Made by a program: the position numbers and the translations under genes. A stretch of 64,000 bases of DNA. Source: Arsenophonus sp052174475 (GTDB taxonomy: Bacteria; Pseudomonadota; Gammaproteobacteria; Enterobacterales; Enterobacteriaceae). Positions 19,696 to 31,114 of the stretch are shown piece by piece (positions within the stretch are counted from its first letter, which is position 1; each line of letters starts with the position of its first letter). The stretch lies in the NCBI GenBank assembly GCA_052174475.1, contig JBQMRO010000016.1, positions 1-64,000 of the forward strand. Direction: 5' to 3'. The notes under the pieces were generated by a model that saw only the letters and a list, made by a program, of their open reading frames with translations, did not search any database and was not told the DNA's origin.

Positions 19696-21805
19696 CTATT
19701 TTATAGTTTTAAGAAACTGTTTTCTTTTATTGATGCTCAACAATAACAAAATATCACCTATACCTGGTAGGATAGAAATTAAAAACAATCGCTACAATTA
19801 ATAATTTTAAATTTTACTGAACAATTAGAAAATAACACCAAAAAGTAACCCGAATTAAGTAAATGATTTAACCTATATTAAAGCCTCAGCTACATTATAA
19901 AAATACCGAAAGTTATTAACAAATCTGGTGCATGATCTTCATAGGACGTCGTACCGCACTGATTCTTAGTGAATTTCTTATTCATCCTTAAATTAGATGC
20001 TGTTTAGCAACAGAATTAAAATAGGTTAAATCCTCTTAAGCCGGCTCAGCTATCCTGAGCAAACAGGAGCGACTTAAATAGTATTGAAAGGGTTCTTTTT
20101 CTTAAGGCATAGTGTTTCACGCGTTGAGCCTTCGTAGGCTCAACGTAATAAAAATTGATTTAATCAGATTCATCGTTCTTATTGATCCTAGTACGATGAC
20201 AGAAGGCATAGAATATCAGCCATTCTTCTTGATTATTCTCCAGCTTATTCATCGTTGCAAAATACACTTCGCTAAAAATTTTACCAATAAAACATTAAGC
20301 TTTATTAGCAGCATTAGGTCTCTCTGGTAGCCAAATTTTCCGCAACTCAAGGTTATATCTTTTAGTTGCATGCTTTTTGGCAGTGAAGCCAACATATCAG
20401 CTATTTTATGCACTCAACAACATTGATTGCTGCGTGTCCGGAAATATCTTTGCTTATTGCATTACAAAAAAAACCAAGCACCACTGAACCATTATACAAG
20501 GTTCAAGGAAATACAGTTAAACTCCCTACTCGCAGGCAATCAAGAAGTTCGTTAAGCTTATTTCTAACTCTTGATAAGCATCTTTGATCACAACTATCTC
20601 ACTTCGTCCATACGAAGTGATGTTTATAATGAGCAGCAGGTAAAGGCGATCAGTTTACCTGACAGGGATTATATGCTATCGACCTAGAAATAAACGTTAA
20701 ACGTATCACTAAATCACCAACCTACCATTGCTTATGCCTTTCAAACCATTACTATTTTAGTCTACTGATGTGGTGCTTGTAGAGGAGAAACCACGTGCTT
20801 TTTTACCGAGAAGCAGCTCAAGGCGGCTTCGTAAAAATCTCCTCTGGCTTGTACCTGTAGGTACAAAAGCCATGATAACAACTCTTTACTGCTTTTCACG
20901 CTTTAGATAAGGCACAGCAAGGAGTTTTATAAATATATTCAGTTTCCCTTGTGATCTTCCCCCTTTTAATCTTAGGCAGTTTAATATCAACATCGTCAAT
21001 ACAAGTCCGTATGATTCGCTGTAACAAATAACTGTTACGGATGACAATATGACGCCAGTAAACAAGATAGTGTTCATTATCTTGTTGCAGCCATGCCTTC
21101 AAACTCCGCTTCAACAGCGGAGTTTGAAACTTCCTAGTAGAATTACAGATGAGTTTATGCAAGAGATAAGGGTAATATTTAGTTTTGCGGATATCTGTAG
21201 TAGGGTAGATTTTTTATAGCATATCATCTCTCTGTTGTTGACGTAATCTACGAAATTAATAAGCAGGATACACTACCATATTCGAAACCTTACACAGCAG
21301 AAATGAGCGAGCATAATTTAATATTAATATTGACATTTTTTCCTATTTCTATGAGAAATAAAGCAAACATTCTAATAATAGATATAATCTAGCTATAGTA
21401 ATTGCTTTATTACTATATATTTCATAATATTGGTGGAGTTTTTGCAAAAAAATACCAAAAATTTTTAAATTTAAATACCTAAAATAGGACGATTACTGAA
21501 TAATCAACCAATAATATAATTAACCGTATCATCAATAATTGCAACAATAATATTAACTACTATTAAATAAATATTTAGATCATTATCTTCAGTACTATTA
21601 ATACTCTCCTCCTACAACAAATAATAGTGAATTACTCACAGTAAAAAAGGCATAATAATTAATATAGTTTCATAAAATTTTATTAAAAATAGAATGGCAT
21701 ATAGCTAAATTGCATACTAAGGAACCAACTTAGTTAAGTGAAGATCGATGTGTATGATAAAAGTCCATAATAAAAGTAATAAATTCCGTAAAATCTAATA
21801 GTTGA
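19696..21805 (-). pseudogene. dedA: dedA pseudogene (DedA-family membrane protein), split by IS256
   Basis: The N-terminal part (about 21311-21805) reads FIIHIDLHLTKLVP, then YAILFLIKFYETILIIMPFLL with stops, then DLNIYLIVVNIIVAIIDDTVNYIIG. The C-terminal part (19696-19907) reads LISILPGIGDILLL and INKRKQ before the stop. All match DedA in order. DedA-family proteins are inner-membrane proteins linked to lipid flipping and membrane-potential homeostasis. The gene lies between truA and accD as in E. coli. It is killed by an IS256-family copy and by scattered stops. Confidence 0.9.
19908..21310 (-). mobile_element. IS256-family element inserted in dedA
   Basis: About 1.4 kb. The minus strand at 20900-21160 reads LKAWLQQDNEHYLVYW, then (V)IRNSYLLQR with DVDIKLPKIKRGKI, corresponding to the VRNGYLPxR and VxVPKVR region of IS256-family transposases. 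The right end near 19910 carries the family's TTATTAACAAATCTGGTGCA terminus. Contains several perfect short hairpins listed in the findings. Confidence 0.82.
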
Positions 21806-21845
21806 TAACTTTAGCGTTGTGTAATTAAACGCAAAATTAAATTTA

Positions 21846-22661
21846 TCATTCTAGTAAAAAAAATGCTCCTACGGTCGTTTTAGGTAACTTATACTTTACT
21901 GGATAGTCGACAGAAACTAAATAGAGCCCTTCTGCTTTTGCAGTTACCGCTGCTTTTGTTCTATCTTTAAATTCTAAAAGCTCTGCTATCCAACTAATAT
22001 TCTGATCACCACACCCTACTGCAAATAAACTACCAACAATATTGCGTACCATATGATGAACAAAGGCATTAGCTTTAATATCAACCACAATATAATTACC
22101 ATAACGATTAACATGAATATGTTTTATATTACGCCAAGATGATTTAGATCGACACTGAACAGATCTAAATGAAGTAAAATCCTGTTCCCCAATCAATGCC
22201 TGAGCAGCAAGATGCATTTTCTCCGCATCTAATAGCGCATGATAGTGCGTTACACCTGCAGCTAATATCGCTGGTCGAAATCGATTATTAAAAATAATAT
22301 AACGATATCGACGAGCAGTGGCGCAAAAACGAGCATGAAAATCTAGTTCAACAATTTTGCACCACTGTACTGCAATATCTGATGGTAAATAACTATTAAC
22401 TCCCATCGTCCAGGCTGAGTCTTTACGTAAGGCCGATGTTTCAAAATGAATAACCTGACCAGTAGCATGCACACCTGCATCAGTACGTCCAGCACAATAA
22501 ACATTGATATACTCATTTGCAACTTTTGATAGCGCCAACTCCAAACAAGCTTGAATACTTTTTACCTGTGATTGACGCTGCCAGCCATAATAATGGCTAC
22601 CATCATACTCAATCCCTAAAGCAATTTTTATCATTGACAAAGGAGATTTTTTCTTCAACAT
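21846..22661 (-). CDS. truA: TruA, tRNA pseudouridine(38-40) synthase
   Basis: 271 residues (E. coli 270). Converts uridines 38-40 of the tRNA anticodon stem-loop to pseudouridine. The catalytic aspartate is D61 in CAGRTDAGVHATGQVIHFET. Other signatures are IALGIEYDGSHYYGWQRQ, RRYRYIIFN and NAFVHHMVRNIVGSL. The ATG at 22661 overlaps by one base the stop codon of the dead usg gene (TAATG). Its AAGGAG ribosome site (22672-22677, minus strand) lies within the usg remnant. The later methionine at residue 10 has no such site. The gene appears intact although both neighbours dedA and usg are dead. Confidence 0.96.
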   Translation of the reverse strand: MLKKKSPLSMIKIALGIEYDGSHYYGWQRQSQVKSIQACLELALSKVANEYINVYCAGRTDAGVHATGQVIHFETSALRKDSAWTMGVNSYLPSDIAVQWCKIVELDFHARFCATARRYRYIIFNNRFRPAILAAGVTHYHALLDAEKMHLAAQALIGEQDFTSFRSVQCRSKSSWRNIKHIHVNRYGNYIVVDIKANAFVHHMVRNIVGSLFAVGCGDQNISWIAELLEFKDRTKAAVTAKAEGLYLVSVDYPVKYKLPKTTVGAFFLLE

Positions 22662-24234
22662 TAATAATATTGCTCCTTTACTAATCGCTCTAAAATTTCT
22701 ATTAATATTTGAACACTGCTAAATCGGATATTGTTGGTAATCGATTAAAACTATAATATATCAGGTGCACTATAATCATTACACCTACAACTAAATATTT
22801 AATTGATCACTGCCTGAAACATCTGTTATTTGAGTTGAAAAATCATCTTCGCAAACTTTCTGAATATCATTAAATTTAACAATTTCTTTCCAGGCAGCCT
22901 TAAACGCTCATTGAACATAGTTCTTCCAAATGAACTAATTGTACATAATCATAAAAACAGGCTCTTGTAAATAATTAACAATAACGGATAACCCTATCAT
23001 TTTTTAAAATTCTACCTATTTAACTAACTAAATTGCACGTTTGCGAACAAAAAAAGAGACCTTCATCGTCACTTAATAATAGTAATAAATTAAATGCTAA
23101 ATCTTTCACTAGTCTAAAATAATATGTTTTTGAATAATTCAAATTTAACTTTGAAGTAATATTTCATAGACTGCAATGGAGCTTTACTATCTAATAGTGA
23201 TTAGAGTAATGACTGCTTACACAGTCAAACATATCAATGCAGAATAATGTTAAGTTCTTGAATAAAATTGAATGGATGACTTTGCAACCCATCCTCTTCT
23301 ATTCTCCGATTAAATCGCTTGACTATACCATTCGTTTGAGAATTACTCAGCTAGCTAAGTCGGTACTTTATATCAAGCTCTGCACACAACACAATCGAAT
23401 TTCTATTTTTCAATGGTTGAGCATTTTTGCAAACAACAAGACGGTCTGTAAATTTTTTCCATTATTTATAAGTATCTGATGCATGTTCATAGAACTTATT
23501 CGATTAAGATTACATAAGAAGTATTAACCATAAGCCGAAATCTTCGCCTTGTAAAAATAAATAAAACTCATCGAGTGGCGCGATATATATACACTTACGA
23601 AAAGATAACGTCGTCAAATTTTATTTGACATTTTAGAAAAACATTACTTATCTATCTGCAGATAAGCAGATTTATAACTTTTAAATGCTTTATGCTTTAT
23701 TTTTTCGAAACTTTTTTTCTGTTTCATTTTACGTAATTTCTTATTTCTTGGTCTGCGTAATAGCAATTTAGTCCAGATCAAGATACTGCTGGATTCAAGA
23801 ATTTGCATACGATTTTACTAGCAGATCAGCGAGAAAAAAACTTTTTCGTAGGAAACGACTTCAGTTTATTAAGCGGAAGAAACATCGTCGGAAAACAGTA
23901 GGAATATGGTTGTAATCATCAACATCATCTCGTGTTCGCAAACTTAGCAACGGTAAGTTTGGAGATGTAATAATGTCTAGCTAAAATAGACGCAGGCTTT
24001 TGCTACCCTGAAAAGCGTCACTGATTTTAGATATTGTAGTTACCTAACTATTAGCTATAATCATCACGATATTTTCCTTCAACTATATTCCTCAGTAAGG
24101 CATCCCTTTGCATGAATATGGCTGTGAATCAAGGGTTTATATAATAACCCTGGATTAAATAAATAAACTAAATACAGCTTCTCTAACTAGCACCGGTATG
24201 CACCTAATAGTGCAAGATTCCAATCTTCTGTCAT
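22661..24234 (-). pseudogene. usg: usg pseudogene (aspartate-semialdehyde dehydrogenase-like), split by IS481
   Basis: The start is at 24234 with MTEDWNLALLGAYRC before the first stop (family form: SEGWNIAILGATGAVG). After the IS481 copy at 23105-24080 the reading resumes as VCEDDFSTQITDVSGSDQLNI and ends TNNIRFSSVQILIEILERL, then VKEQYY and the stop. Usg resembles aspartate-semialdehyde dehydrogenase but its function is unknown. In E. coli it lies between pdxB and truA in one operon, as here. Confidence 0.88.
23105..24080 (-). mobile_element. IS481-family element inserted in usg
   Basis: A near full-length minus-strand copy of about 0.98 kb. Its reverse complement contains, in order, the 5' landmark TTAGGTAACTACAATATC, the NNGKNL (family TDNGKEF) region, NGMV.RFNRRIEE and the C-terminal (A)PLQSMKYYFKVKFELFK. 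It is broken by stops. The open frame 23237-23479 on the plus strand is antisense to it and not a gene. Confidence 0.82.
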
Positions 24235-24266
24235 GTTATTTTTCTCTAATCTTATTAGCATTTTAA

Positions 24267-25397
24267 TTAAATTAATTTGGTATTGAAGCCTAGTATTTTT
24301 AGTGTATTAGCAGCATCACTATTATCACAATTAACCATAAGAGATGACCATTCACGGCGTTCTGGATAATTTTTACGCAAATAATCAAACTGGCTGTCAA
24401 GATGAGCAATCTTTCTTAATTGTGCATCGTCACGACGTACATCATAAACTAAATGGACTAAACGTTTTAAACTAGTTTGCGTTAATTTACCGCTAAAGGT
24501 AATTTCATTAAATTCTGCAATAGTCAATAAATCAGCTAATTTAATTTGCTGCACTTGACCTAAAAACTGGCTAAATGCGGCGAAAATTTGGCTGGTCCCT
24601 CGTGCTTTACCTTCCAGTGAATAACCAGCAATATGTGGCGTGCCAATTCTAACTTTAGCTAACAAAGGTAGAGAAATGTTTGGTTCATGTTTCCAAACAT
24701 CTAATATAACATCGATTTTCTTACCATCTTCTAAATTTTTTAATAATGCCTGATTATCAATAACTTCTCCGCGGCTAGTATTTAGCAAAATGCATCCTTC
24801 CGGCATTGCAGCAAGCAATTCTTCATTTAATAAATGATAAGATGAATAGCGGCCAGATTTATTTAATGGCGTATGAAAAGTTAAAATATCCGCCTGATTA
24901 ACTAATTCATCCAATGGCAAAAATTGTTCATTATTATCAGAAGCGGCTTCACGAGGAGGATCACAAAGTAACGTATTTACGCCCCAGGCCTTCAAACATG
25001 CGTTAAGACGACTTCCAACATTACCAACACCTACAATACCGACTGTTTTTTCTCGCAAATCAAAACAATCACGCTCAGCTAGTAACAAGAAAGAAGAAAA
25101 AACATATTCTACCACCGCGGTCGCATTACAACCCGGTGCGGCAGAAAAAGCGATGCCTGCTTGTGATAACCATTGCCTATCAACATGATCAAATCCAGCT
25201 GTCGCAGTGCCAACAAATTTTACCTTACTCTCCTTAAGTAAGGCTTCATTAACTTGAGTAACAGAACGCACAATTAAAGCATCTGCCGTTTCTAGCTGTG
25301 ACGATGAGATTGAACGCCCAGAAACTACCTTTACTTCACCAATTGTTTCAAACAATTGAGTTGCATAAGGTATATTTTCGTCAACCAATATTTTCAC
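24267..25397 (-). CDS. pdxB: PdxB, erythronate-4-phosphate dehydrogenase
   Basis: 376 residues (E. coli 378). NAD-dependent oxidation of 4-phosphoerythronate in the DXP-dependent route to pyridoxal phosphate. It is a D-2-hydroxyacid dehydrogenase: MKILVDENIPYA, then the NAD-binding GIVGVGNVGSRL (about residues 119-130), then the catalytic Arg in LLNTSRGEVID, Glu in DVWKHEPNI and His in GTPHIAGYSLEGKARGT. The PdxB-specific dimerisation domain (LKRLVHLVYDVRRDD, YPERREWSSL) is complete. The start codon is GTG. In E. coli it heads the usg-truA-dedA operon; here it stands before a dead usg. It is intact. Confidence 0.96.
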   Translation of the reverse strand: MKILVDENIPYATQLFETIGEVKVVSGRSISSSQLETADALIVRSVTQVNEALLKESKVKFVGTATAGFDHVDRQWLSQAGIAFSAAPGCNATAVVEYVFSSFLLLAERDCFDLREKTVGIVGVGNVGSRLNACLKAWGVNTLLCDPPREAASDNNEQFLPLDELVNQADILTFHTPLNKSGRYSSYHLLNEELLAAMPEGCILLNTSRGEVIDNQALLKNLEDGKKIDVILDVWKHEPNISLPLLAKVRIGTPHIAGYSLEGKARGTSQIFAAFSQFLGQVQQIKLADLLTIAEFNEITFSGKLTQTSLKRLVHLVYDVRRDDAQLRKIAHLDSQFDYLRKNYPERREWSSLMVNCDNSDAANTLKILGFNTKLI

Positions 25398-25834
25398 TTA
25401 TTGAATACCCAGTTATATTTATTAAAATTAACCTATTGTTTTTATTAATCATAAGGTAGAAAGAACTATTTTTTTCATATTAATGAAATTTGATGAAGAA
25501 ATATATCCAGATCAAAAACTACCTGATGGATACTGTTATCTTACCATAATTTCATTATGGTATCTAAAAAACCTAATTACTTTCACCACTCACTAAATGA
25601 TATCACTAATTCTTTCTGTCAACAGAATAACAAGGTATGTCTTGAGGTATATATTATCCGCTCTTGGCTCAAATAGGTTAAAGCGGTATTATCTGCTAAA
25701 TTTTGTTGTAATTTAGGTACAATAAATACTAAAAATTTCTACTTATTAGTCCCGAATCATTCTATAGATCTTCGTTGTACAGCCATCTTTATAGAAAGAT
25801 AACTATTGATGGTATAAGTTGAGGTAAATTCTTA
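25398..25834. other. Intergenic region upstream of pdxB, with a 9-bp hairpin
   Basis: No gene recognised. A perfect hairpin at 25542-25562 (arms TACCATAAT / ATTATGGTA, loop TTC) is followed on the plus strand by TCTAAAAAA, so it is not a classical terminator in that direction. The pdxB promoter should lie in the last 100 bases but was not pinned down. Confidence 0.45.
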
Positions 25835-28745
25835 TGATGATAAGAATTCATTGTCAGGTAACTACAACACATAAAAATCACCAGTACTCTTTAAATAAGT
25901 AAAAAATCTGCATCTACTTTTGCTAAAGCTAATCTTTATAATAAGTGTATTCGAACTTACTATTGGTAACAGACAAAAACGAGATGATATTGATGATTAA
26001 TAGCCATACCCATCGTTACCAACAATGCTATCGCCCACTTAATAAGTCGTAGTCATTTTTTATGAAAAACGTTTTTTCCATTTTGGCAATCTGTTGGCAG
26101 TCCGTACGTGAGTTCTTGAAATCTGTGTACATATATCTTAACTTAATCTCTGTTTACGCAGATACAGAGGGGGGGGAACTTTAGATAAAATAAGCCAAGA
26201 GAAACCCCTCTATCTTAAAACTGAATTATAAAATATTTAAAAGCTACGAACTTAGGTTATCTTCACATAGATGTTAAATGTCTTCCGCAAATGCCAAACA
26301 AAAATTCATGACATTATCTTTTTATAGAAAAGATCGTACAGCGCTCGATGGGTTTTTATCCGTCTTTAGACGGTTAAGACTGCAACTAATAATCAATACT
26401 TTTTACATGATCTTAACCGAATATATTCCATGAATATTCATCGAGTACTTATAGATAATAACAAAGAATTTACAGACCGTCTTTTGGTCTGCGAAAATAT
26501 TCAGCCATTGGGAAACAAGAATTCGACTATTCTATATAAAGCTTGTTATAGAACACCAATTAGCCCCAATTCGTCCAAAATAAATTATATTGTTAACCGA
26601 TCTAATCGGTGCATGGAAATTGAGCTGCAAATCCAGTATTTTAATGTTAATCAATGGCTTGATCTTTAGGAAGTTGTCTCTCTTTAAGAGAGATAAAAAT
26701 TAATCTTTTATTGCTAAAAAGATATAAAAATCAGTTTACTGGGTTATTGTAAGTAAAATTTCATCAGAGTATGTAGTTTTTTACTTAAATCACTAATTTT
26801 AGTGATATTAATTTTATATATTATCTTAATAAACATCATTTTTCAATTTTATACATTCTTTCTGACAACAATTCTATCTGATCTTGCTTACCAAGATAGA
26901 TGTCAATAAAAGTAATTTATCGCTACACAAAATGAATTTTCACAGATCTATTTATAGGAATACCTTTAATTAGGGCAGCGAACTCTAGTTTTTATAAGTC
27001 ATTCCAGCGTCTTATACATCTTCGATGATAGCATACCTCATTTACGCTTCGAGAAGAAATCATAATAACATATCATTTTAAGATGACTTTAGGAATATAG
27101 CTAATATAGCGCCCGATTAACTCTTCTTGCGTTAGAGTTTACTGGTGGTACTACAGTCCGGTGATAATAAGAATTATGTTACAAGCACACTCCACCACCT
27201 CATTAATCCCTCAGTTTTACACGGATACTGTAGTCACTTGAGTGGTTATCGTAAGAGGTATTTAATGGTATGCTATTTTCTTTTGTCTTTTTAGGGAAAT
27301 GTACTTTCCAGTAACGCGTCTGTATACTTCGTCTTCAAATAACACCCCCCACTCCTTCATGTAGCACATATGTGCACAAGAAAAGTAAGACACTGGGATT
27401 TATCAGGTCATCGCTGTGACGCATCAGCCAAATGACAGCCCTCACCAAATTTCTTCGATCGCTTTTTATTAAAGAAATAGCTTTTACCATACAGCATATT
27501 TAATACCCAGTCTCCTCGGGTGAGGAAGATATAATATATAGATTTTGATTAAGTTATCGAGCATAAATGTACAAAGGATAGAAGATATCAATTTTTAATA
27601 CCATGTTGTGTGTCTACTACAGGCTAACTGTGAGTAGCGATTAAAATAGAGTGTTAAGTTGCGCAAGCCAGTTATTGTTGAAAAATCCAAAGAAGATCAG
27701 GGATAGTGAAAATAATGTGTTATAAGTTTATAATCAAGCGAAATACGAACCTGCTGTACTAACCACTGCTCAGTAGGTTTACTGTAACATAAACTGTAGT
27801 TTTTGACTTATAGATTTAGAAAAAATGACGGTAGGGATATTCAGGAGAGGCATAGAGTAACGCTGTGGAAGAACCATGACAGAAGTGCTGTAGATAAGTA
27901 TTCGCTTGACAAGTAGACGGGTCCATAGTTAACACTTTCACCGTGTTTTTAAGAAAGTTATTCCAAACGTCATCAATGGTGAAAAGCAATTCAGTTGAAA
28001 ATGGGATATAAATCTAGGAAAATACCTTCTAGGTTTTCTATAAAAATAGAAGTCGTCATCCTATAAGGATTTATCAGATTTATCGACCCAATCATCTTTG
28101 TATTTTTTCAGGAAGCAAAAGATAGGAGAATTATTCCTAGTTTCCTAAATAATCAATTCATCAGAAAGTATACTTTACAGTATTACCCATTAATGTAGTT
28201 ATATCTACTGTCATTAGATTTACCTGAGTTATTTACTTATAACCTCAGATAATTATGACTAGAGGAGAATGATACTTTCGTGTTGAGAAAAAATCAGGAG
28301 CAAAGTCGGACGCATTTTTGTATGGCCTATTTTGGAGTATCATTAAAAATTAAGTCAGCCCCTACCCCTTCAATTTCAGAAGGGAAATCATAAAGTGCTT
28401 CGTATAAACAGGTGTTTTATAATACGTGAAGTCACGTATTATTTTCCTAATTTATCTAGTTTATTCTTTATAGGAATTTATTCAATTCATCTGGATAAAT
28501 TCCTATAAAATTAACAGATTGCAGAATATAAATAGTACTCAGATCATAAACTTCCAAGAAGCACCCATAGTGCACTAGGTGCATATTATCATTTTTCATC
28601 AATATATTTTACTATATAATCAGGAATTACCCTCAATTAGTATTAGGTAGTAAAACTACTTTGCAGTCTATGAAAGATTAATTCAAAGTTAGACCTAAAT
28701 TATTCAAAAACAATACTACCTTTCAGGAATCAGATTTACTGGCAG
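25835..28745 (+). mobile_element. IS481-family element, split by element B
   Basis: The first part is 25835-26667 and the last part 28598-28745. The open run 26430-26669 encodes RVLIDNNKEFTDRLL, the catalytic-domain stretch of IS481-type transposases (family TDNGKEFTDRLF), then decays. The last part encodes LYNQELP-like and LQSMKD-like pieces. The element B insertion lies where the reading moves from the FN..EEL region to the TL.RY region. It ends in a hairpin (28731-28754). Confidence 0.8.
26668..28597 (+). mobile_element. Element B: unidentified ~1.9-kb inserted repeat
   Basis: An insertion of about 1.93 kb inside an IS481 copy. The copy at 38787-40808 (opposite strand, about 2.02 kb) interrupts an IS1595, and the two align along their whole length. 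The left end is around AAAAATTAATCTTTTATTGCTAAAAAG and the right end around CCATAGTGCACTAGGTGC. Being found as a discrete block in two unrelated hosts makes it mobile. All frames are broken on both strands, and I could not assign a transposase family. Its length would fit larger IS types of one or two genes. It contains perfect hairpins at 28420-28441 and 28470-28506. Confidence 0.6.
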
Positions 28746-28754
28746 GTAAATCTG

Positions 28755-29264
28755 GTTTCTTGAATAGATAAGTATTTTACTTAATCAGCCAATCCAACTG
28801 GATAAGAAAATATTTTCCGCACTCTTTGGTTGACTTATCTTATGTGTATAAAATCTAATTAAATAGTATGAAATAGATGTTGACGAATAATACAAGATTT
28901 TTATAAAAAATGAGTAAGTTTCTGAGAAATATCTAAAGTATTAAACTTAACATTTTTATTATAAGTAACATGTTTAATACACCACTACTGCTCGAAATTC
29001 AGATATAAAACTTTGACGGAACCATATAATATGGCATAACAATTTACATCTCTATAATACCTTAATCACATAAATTAATTAAACAAAGTTTTGTTGATAT
29101 AATTTATATTTAGTATTATCTAACAATTCATTTTTAGGAAAAATCATAGATTCTAACTCAAGAATTGAAACTAAAGTATATATTTGTTTTTAATGACAGT
29201 AATTTTATTAGCAAGGTTATATAACCTATCCTATTATAGATATATAATGAATCAGATAAGAATT
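28755..29264. other. Gene-free stretch
   Basis: AT-rich, no open frame, no recognised IS or gene remnant. It follows the IS481 end hairpin and runs up to an IS256 right end. Confidence 0.4.
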
Positions 29265-30684
29265 ATTAGCAAATCTGGTGTATGGCAATCAAGTTACGTT
29301 CACGATGATACTTCATAAATTTGTTCTCCATCCTTAATTGAATGTTGCTTCACCACAACAAGGTTACCAAGTCAAACCCTCCATTTTTAACCGGTTCCTA
29401 GCTATTCCGAGCAGAATGGAAGCAGCTTAAATACTATTGAAATGGTTATTTTCTTGAACCACAGTGCCTTGTGCGTCAGGTTCATAGTATCTCTATCGCA
29501 AAAGCTGATTTAATCAACTCGGTTATTCTGGATGACAAGTGCGCGGTAACGGGGCGTCATAAAATGCCAGCCGTTCTTCTCAATCTTTACCCAGCTTTTT
29601 AATTGATGTAGGATAGTACTTCGCTAATAACCTTGCCAACAAAGTATCAAAGGATTTGTTGGCAGAATTGCGGATCTCCGCTAGCCAGACCTCCACCGCA
29701 GCCTAACCCTTAACTTTCGATTGTGAGCTCTCATTTGGGGAGTGAAGGCAGTACATTAGTTATTTTGCGCATCCATAATCCCAATAGCGTTGATGCTGCG
29801 TGTCTGGGAATATCTTTGCTATTGCATTCCAAAAGCGAAGGGTATAATCTTCCGTAGAAAGTTTGAAAATACGGTTAAACAATGCGCTTTCAGGCCATTG
29901 AGAAGTTTAACGCAACTCATTTCAATTTTTGATAAGTATCTTCAAGCGTAACGAGTTTTTTATGTCCAGGCTAAATAACTCAATAATGAACAGCAAGCAA
30001 AGGCGATCATCTTAACTAGCAAAATTCTATATACATTAAGGCAAGAAATAAACATAACGCGTATCACTTAAATCAGGCAGTCTATCTAAATAGACCTGCA
30101 CCCTTCAAGTCATTACTGTTTCAGTTTGCTGATAGGGGTCTTATTGGCAAAGAGGATCAAATGCTTTCACCATAAAGTGCGATCAGGGATTCGTGAAAAT
30201 CATAAGTGGTGGGATGATTCGTAGGTATACAGGGATAGTAGCAACTCTTTGCATACTTTTGTACGCTTCAGATAAAGCAGCAACGAGCTCTCTTGAAGCA
30301 TATTCTGTTATTACCCACTGCGAATCTTCCTCCTTTTTAACCTTAAGCACTTTAATTTCAACATAACCAATATTAATATATATGGTTCGCTGCAGTAAAT
30401 AACCATTACGGACAAGAATGGATATCCCTGTCAATAAAAGGATTGCTTACTACGTTATTGTAGCATAGCTTTAAACTCAACCTCAACGACAGTGCCGTAA
30501 TTCTGCTAGGCAGAATTACGGATTTGTTCATGTAATGAATCACAGGTGATATCTAGTTTTACTGATAATCTCAGGTAGGATTTTTATTGCATACCATCTC
30601 TATGTTGTTGATATCATTTATGAAATAAATGACAGGATATACTACAATTTTAAAAATCTTATACGAGAGAAATAAGCATAACTC
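29265..30684 (-). mobile_element. IS256-family element relic
   Basis: The minus strand at 30183-30434 encodes ILVRNGYLLQRTIYINIGY, then VEIKVLKVKKE, the best preserved piece of the IS256-family transposase in the window (family VRNGYLPxREVxTxIG..V.VPKVR). The right end near 29265 has TTATTAGCAAATCTGGTGTA. The rest is decayed. It truncates the IS481 fragment that follows. Confidence 0.82.
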
Positions 30685-31110
30685 CAACGCTTCTTACGTG
30701 ACTTTAATCAATCATGCCATAACTATCCATCGAGTACTTACAGACAATGGTAAAGAATTTATAGACAGCTTTTTAGTTTGCAAAATGTTCAGCTACTGAA
30801 AACAGGGATTCGTCTGTTTGTGTATAGAATTAATATAGAACATTGACTTAGCTCTACTGATACGTTCTAAAACGAGAATGGTATGGTCAAGCGATTTAAT
30901 AGACGCAAAAAAGATAATCTACAAAACCATCCTTTCAATTCTTCTCAATAGCTTTGAGATCACTCTGTATTAATATGCATGGCTGTGCAATCAGGAATTA
31001 CCCAAATCAGTATTGGGTAGTATATCTTCATTGAAATCTATGAAGATATATTTAAAGTTAAATCTGAATTATTCAAAAAAACATAATGTCTTCTCAGGAA
31101 GAGAAGAGAT
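30685..31110 (+). mobile_element. IS481-family 3' fragment
   Basis: Only the last third of the element remains, from the TDNGKEFIDSFL-encoding region near 30740 to the end near AAAACATAATGTCTTCTCAGG. The left part is not found on the other side of the IS256 copy. It has replaced the 5' half of pspF. Confidence 0.75.
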
Positions 31111-31114
31111 GGTT

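Noticed and set aside
26668..28597. Group II intron as identity of element B
   Set aside because: I could not find a reverse-transcriptase motif or a convincing domain V sequence at the ends, so no identity is claimed.
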